Notes: generated by a model from the sequence alone, not told the origin. 64,000 nt of DNA from Caryophanales bacterium (GCA_012840465.1 DULJ01000085.1:1-64000), one strand, 5' to 3'. Shown: positions 44,825 through 55,671, counted from the stretch's first letter. Numbers and translations: made by a program.

Positions 44825-45847
44825 ATGAAATTTAGAAAAGAAGAAGAATGGTTTACGTTTTATGATGTTCAAGGTAATTTAATAGAACGGAAAACAGAAG
44901 TACGGTTTGATCCGTTGACGGGTGAAACATCCCGGCTTATTTTTGATCCTGGGATGCCAATCACACCACTTGATTATACTGAGTTGGCTGAGCAGACAGG
45001 TGGGGCGAAGTGTCCGTTTTGTCTGGAAAATTTATATAGGATGACTCCAGTTTTTCCAAAAGAAATTTCTCAGGAAGGTAGGGTAACTGAAGGGGAAGCT
45101 GTTGCATTTCCTAACCTTTTTCCATACAGCAAACATAATGCTGTTGTCACTTTTTCGGGGCAACATTATGTGAAATTAGCAGAATTTACGGTGGAAATGA
45201 TTAAGAATGCGTTTATGGCTGCGCAAACCTATACTCAAAATGTCATTGCAGCAGATCCAAAAGCTCAATATGCTTCTATCAATTGGAACTATCTACCACC
45301 ATCCGGGGGAAGTATCTTACACCCACATATTCAAGTGATTTTATCCGAGTCAGCAACGAATACTCAAGCGCTAATAAGTGAAAAAGCTAAGGCGTATGTA
45401 GAAGAAAATGGTCAGGAATATTTTACGTCATTATATGAGGCTGAAAAAGAGCTTGGTGAAAGATGGATTGGTGAAGTAGGAAATGTGGCTTGGATGCATG
45501 CTTATGCACCGAAAAGCCATAATGATTTTGTGGCAATCTTTACGCAATCTCGTTCTATTTTTGATATTACTGAACAAGATTGGGTGAATTTTGCAACAAG
45601 TATAAAAGCAATTTTTGCGGCTCTATCTGAACAAGGATTTGCTAGCTTTAATTTACACCTAAACGCATCAATAGACCTTGAATCAAAGCAGCCTGTACAT
45701 ATTCGACTCATACCTCGGATTACAATGGGGGTACTGAATACTAGTGACATTAACTCTTTCCAAGCTTTACATCAAGAACCACTTTCATTGAAAATACCGG
45801 AAGAGGTAGCAGACAAGGCTCGGAAGCATTTTGAGCAAATAAAATAA
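44825..45847 (+). CDS. Galactose-1-phosphate uridylyltransferase-like (HIT-fold) protein
   Basis: 340 residues. A zinc-type KCPFC motif (~residues 62-66), FPNLFPYSKHNAVVTF, and the HIT-like nucleotidyl-transfer motif SILHPHIQV are present, with HLNASI and HIRLIPRI in the second half. This is the GalT-like fold, but the sequence is far from standard GalT and no other gal gene is near, so the nucleotide sugar is unknown. ATG 44825 follows AAAGGGGGG. Confidence 0.78.
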   Translation: MKFRKEEEWFTFYDVQGNLIERKTEVRFDPLTGETSRLIFDPGMPITPLDYTELAEQTGGAKCPFCLENLYRMTPVFPKEISQEGRVTEGEAVAFPNLFPYSKHNAVVTFSGQHYVKLAEFTVEMIKNAFMAAQTYTQNVIAADPKAQYASINWNYLPPSGGSILHPHIQVILSESATNTQALISEKAKAYVEENGQEYFTSLYEAEKELGERWIGEVGNVAWMHAYAPKSHNDFVAIFTQSRSIFDITEQDWVNFATSIKAIFAALSEQGFASFNLHLNASIDLESKQPVHIRLIPRITMGVLNTSDINSFQALHQEPLSLKIPEEVADKARKHFEQIK

Positions 45848-45857
45848 TAGGTAAAAG

Positions 45858-45908
45858 AAAAGGAGAGTAAATCACCGCATATCCGGCGACGTTGCTCTCC
45901 TCTTTTCT
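45858..45908 (+). terminator. Bidirectional terminator between GalT-like gene and hsp20
   Basis: AGGAGAGTAA pairs with TTGCTCTCCT around a GC-rich loop; T-rich ends on both strands. Confidence 0.75.
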
Positions 45909-46324
45909 TATTCTATTGGAATGTGTTTACGATCTGGTAATGATGGGTTTTTCTTTTCCAAAGTAATAGTCAGAACCCCATCTTCATATTTTGCTTTTGA
46001 AGTATCGCTAATTATTTCAGCAGGTAATGGAATCGTTCTTTCTACTTTCCCATAAGAACGCTCCTGCTTATAGTACTTTTCGCCTTTTTCCTCTTTTTCC
46101 GCAGAACGGGAAGCCTTAATGGTAAGAGAATAGTCATCTAGAGCCAATTCAATTTCTTCTTTGCTGAATCCAGGAAGATCTGCATGAATCGTAATTGTTT
46201 TTTCATTTTCTTTTACATCCACATCAAACATTTTGTTCCATTGCCATGGATTATCAAAGAATTCCTCCAGTTCCTGACCCCGCTTGTTCCAAAATCTAGG
46301 TAGTAAATCATGTAGTGTTGACAT
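45908..46324 (-). CDS. Hsp20/alpha-crystallin small heat-shock protein
   Basis: 138 residues with an alpha-crystallin domain (~residues 40-130: ADLPGFSKEEIELALDDYSLTIKA, then ERTIPLPAEIISDTSKAKYEDGVLTITLEK). It forms oligomers that hold unfolded proteins. The start is ATG 46324 (MSTLHDLLPRFW), 9 bases after AGGAGG. Single gene; I see neither a CIRCE element nor a clear sigma-B promoter in the ~270-base upstream gap. Confidence 0.92.
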   Translation of the reverse strand: MSTLHDLLPRFWNKRGQELEEFFDNPWQWNKMFDVDVKENEKTITIHADLPGFSKEEIELALDDYSLTIKASRSAEKEEKGEKYYKQERSYGKVERTIPLPAEIISDTSKAKYEDGVLTITLEKKNPSLPDRKHIPIE

Positions 46325-46558
46325 AATTATCAACCTCCTGTTTGAAATGTTTTACTTCCAATTCTATTTTAATACTTTTACCCAATATTTGTATACATAT
46401 ACCATATAATGTTCAAGAAGTTGTTAAAATTACCATAGAATATCAAAAAATATTATTCTATTTTTCATGTTTAAGTTTTTAATATTTTACCGCATAAAAG
46501 CATTATGGCGTTAAATTAATAAAAACTAGCAAAATTGCACCCGCTTTTGTAAATATTG

Positions 46559-46587
46559 TTGTCTTTTGTCGAAATAATTTGTATAAT
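46559..46587 (+). promoter_or_regulatory. Sigma-A promoter of the tryptophanase gene
   Basis: TTGTCT (46559-46564), exactly 17 bases, TATAAT (46582-46587). Transcription would begin near 46594. Confidence 0.7.
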
Positions 46588-46603
46588 CCCTTTAATCAAA
46601 AAT

Positions 46604-46644
46604 GGAGATCCAATATGTGTTGGAATCTCGTATATTATTTTTTA
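46604..46644 (+). promoter_or_regulatory. Leader hairpin with T tract before tryptophanase
   Basis: GAGATCCAA (46605-46613) pairs with TTGGAATCTC (46620-46629) around TATGTG; TATATTATTTTTT follows. It starts about 11 bases after the predicted transcription start and ends before the ribosome binding site, so it can act as an attenuator or a 5' stabiliser. No Trp-containing leader peptide is visible. Confidence 0.55.
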
Positions 46645-46670
46645 AAAGTATTAAAAGGAGTGGGTATGAA

Positions 46671-48119
46671 ATGTCGACTGTTAAGTTTTTTTATGGTGAA
46701 AATATTCCGCTAGAGATGCACAAAGCACGTATTGTCCAAAAGATTAATCTTCAACCGATTGAGCGCCGTTTGGAAGCGATTAAGGAAGCAGGCTACAATA
46801 CATTTTTGCTAAAAAATACAGATATTTTTATGGATATGCTGACTGATAGCGGTGTAAATGCGATGAGTGATAAGCAGCAAGCAGCGATGTTGGAAGCCGA
46901 TGACAGCTATGCCGGTTCTATGACTTTTACAAAATTGGAGCAAAAAATTAAAGAGATTTTTGGGAAAGAATATTATTTGCCCGCCCACCAAGGACGCGCC
47001 TGTGAAAATATTATCTCGCAAGCCTACGTGAAACCTGGCACAATTGTTCCGATGAACTACCACTTTACAACTTCCAAAGCGCATGTTGTTTTAAATGGTG
47101 GTACAGTAGAGGAAATTTTCACAGACGAAGCATTGAAAATTAATAGTGATGTTCCGTTCAAGGGCAATATGGACATCGGTAAATTAAGAGATTTAATTGA
47201 AACCAATGGTGCAGATAAAATTGCTTTTGTACGTCTTGAAGCAGGTACCAACTTAATCGGGGGTCAACCGCACTCCCTCGAAAATATGCAGGAAATCCGT
47301 AAAGTGTGCGATGAATATGGAGTCATGCTAGTATTTGATGCGAGTTTACTTGCAGATAATTTATATTTTATAAAAACACGCGAAGAACAATGCAAGGATA
47401 TGAGCATCCGTGATATAATGCGTAAACTTGCCGATTTAGCTGATATTATCTATTTTTCAGCTCGAAAGTTAGGTTGTGCTCGTGGTGGCGGTATTTGTAC
47501 AAATAGCAAGGAAGCCTATTTGAAAATGCGCGAATTAATCACTTTATATGAAGGCTTCCTTACTTATGGTGGGATGTCAGTTCGTGAAATGGAAGCAATG
47601 GTCGTTGGATTAGATGAAACACTGGACGAACATATGATAAATCAGGGACCACAATTTATTGAGTATATGGTAAATGAGCTTGTGGAAAGAGGTGTTCCAG
47701 TTGTAACGCCGGCTGGTGGATTAGGCTGTCATATAAATGCACTGGAATTTGTGGACCATATCCCACAGGAAGAATACCCCGCCGGTGCATTAGCTGCTGC
47801 ATTTTATCTAGTCAGTGGTGTCCGCGGCATGGAGCGTGGAACATTATCGGAACAACGCGATGAAAACGGCAATGAAATCTTATCCCATATGGAACTACTG
47901 CGTTTAGCAATGCCACGTCGTGTATACTCATTGTCCCATGTGAAATATGCAGTAGATCGCATTACATGGCTTTATGAAAACCGCCACTTAATTGGTGGCC
48001 TAAAATTCGTTGATGAACCGAAAGTATTGCGTTTCTTCTTTGGAAAGCTTGAAACAACAACGGATTGGGAAACAAAGCTTGTTGAACAATTTAGAGCGGA
48101 TTTCGGCGATAGCTTGTAA
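46671..48119 (+). CDS. tnaA: Tryptophanase / beta-eliminating lyase
   Basis: 482 residues, PLP-dependent family PF01212. Features: YYLPAHQGRACENI, RLEAGTNLIGGQP, LVFDASLLADNLYF, the PLP-lysine region YFSARKLGCARGGG, and a C-terminal AMPRRVYSLSHVKYAVDRI typical of tryptophanase and tyrosine phenol-lyase. It would split tryptophan into indole, pyruvate and ammonia. The PLP-lysine loop (ARKLGCARGGG) differs from E. coli TnaA, so the substrate is likely but not certain. I choose ATG 46671 (MSTVKFF) with AAGGAG 10 bases upstream; no tnaB permease follows. Confidence 0.83.
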   Translation: MSTVKFFYGENIPLEMHKARIVQKINLQPIERRLEAIKEAGYNTFLLKNTDIFMDMLTDSGVNAMSDKQQAAMLEADDSYAGSMTFTKLEQKIKEIFGKEYYLPAHQGRACENIISQAYVKPGTIVPMNYHFTTSKAHVVLNGGTVEEIFTDEALKINSDVPFKGNMDIGKLRDLIETNGADKIAFVRLEAGTNLIGGQPHSLENMQEIRKVCDEYGVMLVFDASLLADNLYFIKTREEQCKDMSIRDIMRKLADLADIIYFSARKLGCARGGGICTNSKEAYLKMRELITLYEGFLTYGGMSVREMEAMVVGLDETLDEHMINQGPQFIEYMVNELVERGVPVVTPAGGLGCHINALEFVDHIPQEEYPAGALAAAFYLVSGVRGMERGTLSEQRDENGNEILSHMELLRLAMPRRVYSLSHVKYAVDRITWLYENRHLIGGLKFVDEPKVLRFFFGKLETTTDWETKLVEQFRADFGDSL

Positions 48120-48138
48120 GACCGAATTGTGGTAGTCG

Positions 48139-48170
48139 AAGGTCAGAGGATATAACCTCTGGCCTATTTT
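48139..48170 (+). terminator. Rho-independent terminator after tnaA
   Basis: AGGTCAGAGG pairs with CCTCTGGCCT, followed by ATTTTGT. Confidence 0.7.
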
Positions 48171-48184
48171 GTCGTGCGTGGATG

Positions 48185-48250
48185 TGGGGACAGGCACCGC
48201 CGACGCACCAATTGACGTACCAACTGACGCTGGGGGACAGGCACCACTGA
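48185..48250 (+). repeat. GGGGACAGGCAC repeat element, copy 1
   Basis: Two GGGGACAGGCAC boxes flank a ~50-base core with GACGCACC, GACGTACCAACTGACGC. A related element lies at 51041-51115 on the other side of yhgE. Confidence 0.6.
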
Positions 48251-48335
48251 TAATTAAATCCCATAAAGCGCATACTAATATTTAGCAAACCTACATAAAA
48301 TACGCGCTAAAATCTATTTGTGATGTGGTGATTCC

Positions 48336-51020
48336 GTGAAGAATATTTTACATATCTATAAAACAGATTGGTTGAACATATTTAAAGTTCCAATTGCTAC
48401 TCTTCTAATTATTGGTTTAATGGTATTGCCTTCTTTATACGCATGGGTCAATCTGATGGGGGCTTGGGATCCTTATGGAAATACATCACGTGTTCCGATT
48501 GCGGTGACAAATAAAGATGAGGGAACAGTTTTAAATGTTAGGGATATTCATAGAGAAATAAACATTGGGGATGAAATCGTTAATAATTTAAAGGAAAACA
48601 CGAAATTGGGTTGGACATTTGTTTCGAGAGAAGAGGCGGAACAAGGTGTTATTCACGGTGATTACTATGCAAGTTTGTTAATTCCAAAGGATTTTTCTGA
48701 AAAAGTAGCCACGATTATGAGTGATCAGCCCGTTAAGCCTGAGATTCAATATACGGTTAATGAAAAAGTAAATGCGATTGCACCTAAAATAACAGCAAGC
48801 GGTGCCTCTACAGTTGTGGCGCAAGTAAATGAAAGTATTATTAAAACGGCTTCTGAAGCAATTTTTGCAGTTTTTAATAAGGTCGGAATTGAACTAGAAA
48901 AAGAACTGCCGACGGTTAGGAAAATTGAACATCGCATTTTGGAACTTGCCCAGCATATACCTGAAATTGATCAGGCGGCAAACAAGGCTTTTGAAATCGA
49001 AAAAAAGATGCTTGAAATGAATAAAAAGGCTAATAAAATTGTCGAGCTTGAACAATATCTGCCAGAGGTTGAAGCAGCTGGGGACAAAATTCTCTTTTTA
49101 GAAGAAAACATTCCAAAGCTTAAAACCGTCGGCGCTGAAATAGTGACCATTCAACAAAGACTACCCGAAATTGAAACGGCTGCTAATCGTATTGTTGAAA
49201 TCGATCAAAATTTTTATAAAGTAGAAAAGGAATTAAACACGGCTTTAACAGATGCAAAAAAAGCGGATGAGATCATTAATGAAGCGATAATGGCGTTACC
49301 AAAGATTGAGCAAATTTCGGACACAAGCCTAAAGTATATCAATGCCTTACATGGCTTTTTAACAGAAAATGAAGGCGCTTTTGATCAAATAGCCCCAGTT
49401 ATAAAACAAAATTTGCATCTATTACAGCAAACAGCGGATGCTGTAACTCAATTTACAGAGGTGCTAAAACTGGTTAATTTCGATCCGAAGTTAGCTGCCG
49501 ATATGCTTACAATTCTCCAAGGTCAATTGACAACAGGAGTAAATGTAATTGAGCATATCGAAAGCTTACTAACATCATTAAATAATTATTTACCGAATCA
49601 AACACTTACAGGCAATATTGATTCTTTAAATAAACTAAAAACGAATTTTATTAATCAAAAAAAGACATTAGCGGGAATGCAAACTGCAATTGAAAACGGT
49701 GAACGACCAATTTCAACCGCAATTGAAAATTTAAATGAACGCTCCAAACAAGCAAGCAATATACTTGGCGGCATTTTATCGCGTTATGATTCAGAAATTG
49801 TAGCAAAAGTGAATCAAGCTCTAGATGACATTAGATTGACAGCGCGAAATTCGGCAGATGTTCTCGAAGGGGCCAGAAACAGATTACCGGATATCGGGAA
49901 ACTATTGGCTGATTCAGCAAAAGTAGCATCTTTTGCCGTTGACCAATTGACAGAGGTTCAGGAGAATTTACCGGAAATAGGTGCACGGCTTCACCAAGCC
50001 ACAACAACAATACAGTCCAAAATGGGTGATTTGACAAAAGCGGTAAATGAAGCAGCTGATTTTGTTCAAAATGATTTTCCAAAATTAGAACCGAAAATAC
50101 ATCAAGCAGCTGATTTCGTTAGGAACGACCTTCAAAGTGTGGAGGATGATATTCACAGGGTTTCAACATTTGTTCAAACAAGACTTCCTGAAATAGAGGA
50201 AAGTATTCATAAGGTAGGCAATTTAATTCATAAAGATTTACCTGGACTTGAGGATGCTTTAGCTAAAGCCGCAAGAGAAATTCGCCACTTTCAACAAACA
50301 GGTGATATTGGTGAGGTGATTGAGCTTTTAAAGAATGACATTCAGGAGGAAAGTGATTTCTTAGCACATCCGGTACTTATGAAGGAAAAGAAAATGTTTC
50401 CGATTCCAAACTACGGGTCGGCAATGTCGCCATTTTATACTACACTTGCTCTGTGGGTAGGTGCTTTAATACTAGCTTCTCTACTTCGCTTTGATGTGAA
50501 AAATCAAGAACAATTTAAAAGCTATCAAGTATATTTCGGACGGCTTTTTACATTTATGACGATAGGTATCTTTCAAGCTTTGATTGTCACATTGGGAGAT
50601 ATGTATTTGCTTGGAACCTATGTGGCCGATAAACTGCTGTTTGTATTGTTCGGTATTTTAATAAGCCTAGTATTTATGGCAATTACTTACACCTTCGTTT
50701 CGGTGTTTGGAAATATTGGGAAGGCTTTGGCTATTGTTTTGCTTGTTCTTCAGTTATCAGGTTCAGGGGGGACTTTTCCGATTCAAGTGGCACCACCGTT
50801 TTTTCGACTTATAAATCCATTTTTACCATTTACCTATGCGATTAGATTGATGCGGGAAGCGGTCGGCGGAAGCATTTGGGACATCGTCTGGCATAATATA
50901 GCCTTCTTAGTGCTTTTCCTTTGCTCAGCATTTGTAATGGGCGTTCTCTTGAAGAAGCCGCTAAGCAAGTTAGTCGAGCAGACCGCACTAAAAGCAAAAG
51001 AAAGTAAAATCATTCATTAA
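48336..51020 (+). CDS. yhgE: YhgE/Pip-type membrane protein
   Basis: 894 residues, the YhgE/phage-infection-protein family related to ABC-2 exporters. One helix lies near the N-terminus (TLLIIGLMVLPSLYAWVNLM), a large extracytoplasmic region spans ~residues 45-680, and five or six helices lie at the C-terminus. The extracytoplasmic part is helical with ~22-residue repeats (LPEVEAAGDKI, LPEIETAANRI) and a second repeat block near residues 560-640. The biological substrate is unknown; relatives act as phage receptors or in type VII-like secretion (EsaA). The start is GTG 48336 with only GTGGTGA upstream, a weak site. GC-rich repeat elements flank the gene. Confidence 0.85.
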   Translation: MKNILHIYKTDWLNIFKVPIATLLIIGLMVLPSLYAWVNLMGAWDPYGNTSRVPIAVTNKDEGTVLNVRDIHREINIGDEIVNNLKENTKLGWTFVSREEAEQGVIHGDYYASLLIPKDFSEKVATIMSDQPVKPEIQYTVNEKVNAIAPKITASGASTVVAQVNESIIKTASEAIFAVFNKVGIELEKELPTVRKIEHRILELAQHIPEIDQAANKAFEIEKKMLEMNKKANKIVELEQYLPEVEAAGDKILFLEENIPKLKTVGAEIVTIQQRLPEIETAANRIVEIDQNFYKVEKELNTALTDAKKADEIINEAIMALPKIEQISDTSLKYINALHGFLTENEGAFDQIAPVIKQNLHLLQQTADAVTQFTEVLKLVNFDPKLAADMLTILQGQLTTGVNVIEHIESLLTSLNNYLPNQTLTGNIDSLNKLKTNFINQKKTLAGMQTAIENGERPISTAIENLNERSKQASNILGGILSRYDSEIVAKVNQALDDIRLTARNSADVLEGARNRLPDIGKLLADSAKVASFAVDQLTEVQENLPEIGARLHQATTTIQSKMGDLTKAVNEAADFVQNDFPKLEPKIHQAADFVRNDLQSVEDDIHRVSTFVQTRLPEIEESIHKVGNLIHKDLPGLEDALAKAAREIRHFQQTGDIGEVIELLKNDIQEESDFLAHPVLMKEKKMFPIPNYGSAMSPFYTTLALWVGALILASLLRFDVKNQEQFKSYQVYFGRLFTFMTIGIFQALIVTLGDMYLLGTYVADKLLFVLFGILISLVFMAITYTFVSVFGNIGKALAIVLLVLQLSGSGGTFPIQVAPPFFRLINPFLPFTYAIRLMREAVGGSIWDIVWHNIAFLVLFLCSAFVMGVLLKKPLSKLVEQTALKAKESKIIH

Positions 51021-51040
51021 CAGCTGTTCCAACCGCGATA

Positions 51041-51115
51041 GGGGGACAGGCACTACTGGAGTGCTAACTGCGGTACCAACTGACGCACTAACTGCGCTAT
51101 GGGGACAGGCACGCC
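51041..51115 (+). repeat. GGGGACAGGCAC repeat element, copy 2
   Basis: GGGGGACAGGCAC at 51041 and GGGGACAGGCAC at 51101 flank a core with GGTACCAACTGACGC, shared with 48185-48250. Confidence 0.6.
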
Positions 51116-51211
51116 AATATGGTTACAGTTATTTTACATTTTTTCAATTCCTCTCCTTTCCACCATGGTTTACAGTAAAATTAAACTAATGGGCGAAAGG
51201 AGAGGATTTTT

Positions 51212-52816
51212 TTGATAAAAGCGTTTTTAAAGCTAACTGCTGTCGTGACAGTTTGTCTTGGCTTATTATCCGCACCAATTGGTCAAACTTTAGCAGCGGA
51301 AAAAACTGTACGGGTTACTTTACCAACTTTCTCGGTGCAGTTAAATGGAAACAAGGTTGACAATCAATATCGGCAATATCCTTTGATCGTATACAAGGGC
51401 TTGACGTATGTGCCAATGACATGGTTTGATTCGAGATTGTTAGGGTTGAAAACAGAATGGTCCCAAAAGGACGGCCTAACGATTTCAGAAGATAAGGTAA
51501 CTACATCATACGAACCATATAAAACGAAGCAAAAAAATTCAAAAAGCCAAAATGCAACGATACCAACATTCAAAATTACGGTGAATGGTAAACAAATTAA
51601 TAATTCAATAGAGGAGTTCCCACTTTTGAACTTTAGAAATGTAACATATTTTCCACTCACATGGAAATTTGCTCATGATGAATTTGGTTGGGAATATGTT
51701 TGGGACAAATCGAAGGGGTTAACTATTAATTCAAACAACCCTAAAGTACAAACGGTAAAACTACCTTCCTATGCGGGTGAGAATGATGTTGCCCTGTTTA
51801 ATGGTTATTTTTACTATGTAGAAACAGTAGATAATATGAACCTAATTTATAGGTCAAAAGAAGATAATGTAGCAAATAAAGAATGGGTATATTCCTATCA
51901 CATTGATACGATGTATGGCTACCAAAAACATATGAACTTTGAAATTAGGGAAAACGAACTTTGGTTTGGCTACCATCTTGGTGGTGCCACAATGGGATCC
52001 GATTTTTATGGTAAGATAAACAAAGATGGGAAAGCAGCCATCGAGCAATCTGGTTATCTTGATTTTAAAAATGCACCTAACGGAACGCTCATCATCAATC
52101 AATTTCTGCCACCAGGGGGCAATAATTTGATCTTTATTCCGACCGGACAACCGAAGGAAAATGGAAAACAAATAGGGGACCCGAATCTTATTTATGGATG
52201 GCATATTAAACACGATAGTAATGGCACTGGCTATGACCCGGTACAATCGACAACTATACACGATGACGATGTTTATGTACTTGCATCATCAAGCCATTTA
52301 GAAGTCAATAGCCTTAATAAAATTTACAAAATAAACCTAAGTACAAATGAAACAACGCAAATTACAAATTTTGAGGTAGCAAACTTTAAAATCAGTGGCG
52401 ACAAGCTTTATTACGTTAAAAAAAATGACGAATATCTGTATTCAGCGAACTTAGATGGAACAGGGGAACAAAAAATATCCCAATATAATAAGGTTGGTTG
52501 GTACGGAGAAATGGATGGCTATGTATTTTATACAACCGAGATTACATCTGGGAAATATAATCTTTATAAAGTAAATCAAGGGAAAGATGACATTCTCCTA
52601 TTGAAAGAGCCGGTGATGGGCATTCAAATTGCAAATGATAAAATTATTTGCCAGCTTCCACTTAAGGAGGATTATGGGCTTAAAGTCTTCAATAAAGTGG
52701 GTCAACTTGAATTGGCCATCGTAGATCATACTGAAAACCTGTTTGTTCATAACGATGACATTTTAATCATCCCTGCTAAAGACAAAACCATTAAGACAAT
52801 TCACTTGAAAAAATAA
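51212..52816 (+). CDS. Secreted DUF5050 protein with two copper-amine-oxidase-N stalk repeats
   Basis: 534 residues. Signal peptide (~1-29, ending LAA). Two copies of a stalk-type domain follow (VTLPTFSVQLNGNKV...YVPMTWF and ATIPTFKITVNGKQI...YFPLTWK), each ~50 residues, then a beta-propeller-like DUF5050 region with repeated short blades (NKIYKINLSTNETTQIT, YLYSANLDGTGEQKIS). It is likely an exported or cell-surface protein; the function is unknown. The start is TTG 51212 after GAAAGGAGAGG. Confidence 0.8.
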   Translation: MIKAFLKLTAVVTVCLGLLSAPIGQTLAAEKTVRVTLPTFSVQLNGNKVDNQYRQYPLIVYKGLTYVPMTWFDSRLLGLKTEWSQKDGLTISEDKVTTSYEPYKTKQKNSKSQNATIPTFKITVNGKQINNSIEEFPLLNFRNVTYFPLTWKFAHDEFGWEYVWDKSKGLTINSNNPKVQTVKLPSYAGENDVALFNGYFYYVETVDNMNLIYRSKEDNVANKEWVYSYHIDTMYGYQKHMNFEIRENELWFGYHLGGATMGSDFYGKINKDGKAAIEQSGYLDFKNAPNGTLIINQFLPPGGNNLIFIPTGQPKENGKQIGDPNLIYGWHIKHDSNGTGYDPVQSTTIHDDDVYVLASSSHLEVNSLNKIYKINLSTNETTQITNFEVANFKISGDKLYYVKKNDEYLYSANLDGTGEQKISQYNKVGWYGEMDGYVFYTTEITSGKYNLYKVNQGKDDILLLKEPVMGIQIANDKIICQLPLKEDYGLKVFNKVGQLELAIVDHTENLFVHNDDILIIPAKDKTIKTIHLKK

Positions 52817-52829
52817 ATCGAATCCCAAA

Positions 52830-52862
52830 ATAAAAAAGAGTGGCTAATCAACTTAGCCACTC
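52830..52862 (-). terminator. Bidirectional terminator
   Basis: GAGTGGCTAA pairs with TTAGCCACTC; the A run upstream gives a T tract on the minus strand for gdhA. Confidence 0.85.
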
Positions 52863-52875
52863 CAATTATATTTTA

Positions 52876-54276
<1,401 letters not shown>

Positions 54277-54387
54277 TTAGTATAGTCTTTTATTTTAAAA
54301 GTTGTTTGTTATCAATTTCGAATATTTTAATTTGTTAATCTTATTGTATACTTGAAAATTAATCTGTTCCAATATATAAATTAGATA

Positions 54388-54408
54388 ATATCAATGCCAA
54401 AATGATAT
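54388..54408 (+). promoter_or_regulatory. LysR-type operator in the gdhA-gltC intergenic region
   Basis: ATATCA-N9-TGATAT palindrome, matching the T-N11-A rule of LysR regulators, 25 bases before the gltC start and between the two divergent genes. Confidence 0.55.
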
Positions 54409-54433
54409 GATTAAGGAAAGAAGGTGATTTTTT

Positions 54434-55336
54434 ATGGAATTGAGGCAGCTGCAATACTTTATAGAAGTAGCGAATCGGGAACATGTTACGGAAGCTGCCA
54501 ACGCTCTCCATGTTGCCCAATCTGCTGTGAGCAGGCAAATTTTTAAACTGGAGCAGGAGCTTGAAATCGACCTATTTGTTCGGGAGGGGCGAAATGTCAG
54601 ATTGACGCCTATCGGTGAGGTGTTTTTAAAACATGTTGAAGATGCGATGAAGGTTTTGGAAAAAGCAAGAAGAGAAGTAGATGAATTTTTAGACCCGGAG
54701 CAGGGGACGGTTCGAATCGGTTTTCCGAGCAGTATGGCGAATTATACACTGCCGACATGCATCTCTGCCTTCCGTGAAGAGCATCAGAAGGTTAAATTTA
54801 AGTTTCGTCAAGGGTCCTACCACTATTTAATCGACGCTGTAATTACCGGTAAAGTAGACATGGCATTAATTGGTCCGCTGCCAAAGGATAATAATAAGGT
54901 AAACAGCGAGATTTTATTTTTGGAAAAAATCGTAGCATTACTGCCAGAGGACCATCCACTGGCAAGTCAAAAAGAAATTAAATTAAATCAGCTGCGCAAT
55001 GATCCGTTTGTATTATTTCCAGTGGGCTTTGGCTTGCATGATCTTGTAGTAAACGCATGCCGCCAAAATGGCTTTGATCCCGATGTCGCCTTTGAAGGGA
55101 AAGACATTGATGCAATTAAAGGCTTAGTATCGGCGGGACTTGGGGTTACACTAATACCGGAGATTAGTTTGATAGACAGTAAGCCCCGTGCTACAAAGAA
55201 AGTGTTCATTGTGAACCCCGAAGTTACGAGAACGGTTGGGATTATAACTCCAAGCGATCGGGAGTTGTTGCCGACTGAAAAAGTATTTTATGATTTCTTG
55301 AAGGACTTTTTCAAAGTTTTAGATGGATATTATTAA
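54434..55336 (+). CDS. gltC: LysR-type regulator GltC
   Basis: 300 residues, as in B. subtilis GltC, with the winged helix MELRQLQYFIEVANREHVTEAANALHVAQSAVSRQI and a periplasmic-binding-like effector domain (TVRIGFPSSMANYTLP, DAIKGLVSAGLGVTLIPE). GltC activates glutamate synthase (gltAB) when 2-oxoglutarate is high. Here the divergent gene is gdhA and not gltA, so the regulator may have been rewired to the dehydrogenase. ATG 54434 follows GAAGGTGA. Confidence 0.88.
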   Translation: MELRQLQYFIEVANREHVTEAANALHVAQSAVSRQIFKLEQELEIDLFVREGRNVRLTPIGEVFLKHVEDAMKVLEKARREVDEFLDPEQGTVRIGFPSSMANYTLPTCISAFREEHQKVKFKFRQGSYHYLIDAVITGKVDMALIGPLPKDNNKVNSEILFLEKIVALLPEDHPLASQKEIKLNQLRNDPFVLFPVGFGLHDLVVNACRQNGFDPDVAFEGKDIDAIKGLVSAGLGVTLIPEISLIDSKPRATKKVFIVNPEVTRTVGIITPSDRELLPTEKVFYDFLKDFFKVLDGYY

Positions 55337-55352
55337 TGCAAGTTAGTATTAT

Positions 55353-55384
55353 AAATTCAGTGGGGGTAGAACCCCCTGCTGAAT
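55353..55384 (+). terminator. Hairpin after gltC
   Basis: ATTCAGTGGGGGT pairs with ACCCCCTGCTGAAT around AGA. No T tract follows, so it could be a terminator or part of the leader of the next gene. Confidence 0.5.
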
Positions 55385-55440
55385 AAAGTTAAAGCCTCCG
55401 GCGAGCCATGCGATTTTAAGATCATAAGGAGAAAAAAGAG

Positions 55441-55671
55441 ATGTATTTAACCATAAAAGAAACAGCAGACCTGCTATCAATGCCTGAATCATATGTCGAA
55501 GGTCTAATATTGCAAAAGCGCATTCGTGCGATCCACGATGGAATGCAATATCTCATTAATAAAGAACAATTCAATACACATTTTGAACAATTAGAAAAGT
55601 ACAAGAAATTAATAGAAGAAATCAATAATGAACCAATACCCGAAGATATTGATATTAAAGATGAGGATTAG
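55441..55671 (+). CDS. Excisionase-like helix-turn-helix protein
   Basis: 76 residues. MYLTIKETADLLSMPESYVEGLILQKRIRAIHDG is a MerR/excisionase-type DNA-binding helix-turn-helix, followed by a helical acidic tail (PEDIDIKDED). Such small proteins occur in chromosomes as well as with integrases; no integrase or attachment site is seen. ATG 55441 follows AAGGAGAAAAAAG. Confidence 0.8.
   Translation: MYLTIKETADLLSMPESYVEGLILQKRIRAIHDGMQYLINKEQFNTHFEQLEKYKKLIEEINNEPIPEDIDIKDED

Noticed and set aside
55441-55671. Prophage excisionase
   Set aside because: No integrase, attachment repeats or other phage genes nearby; a chromosomal helix-turn-helix protein is more likely.
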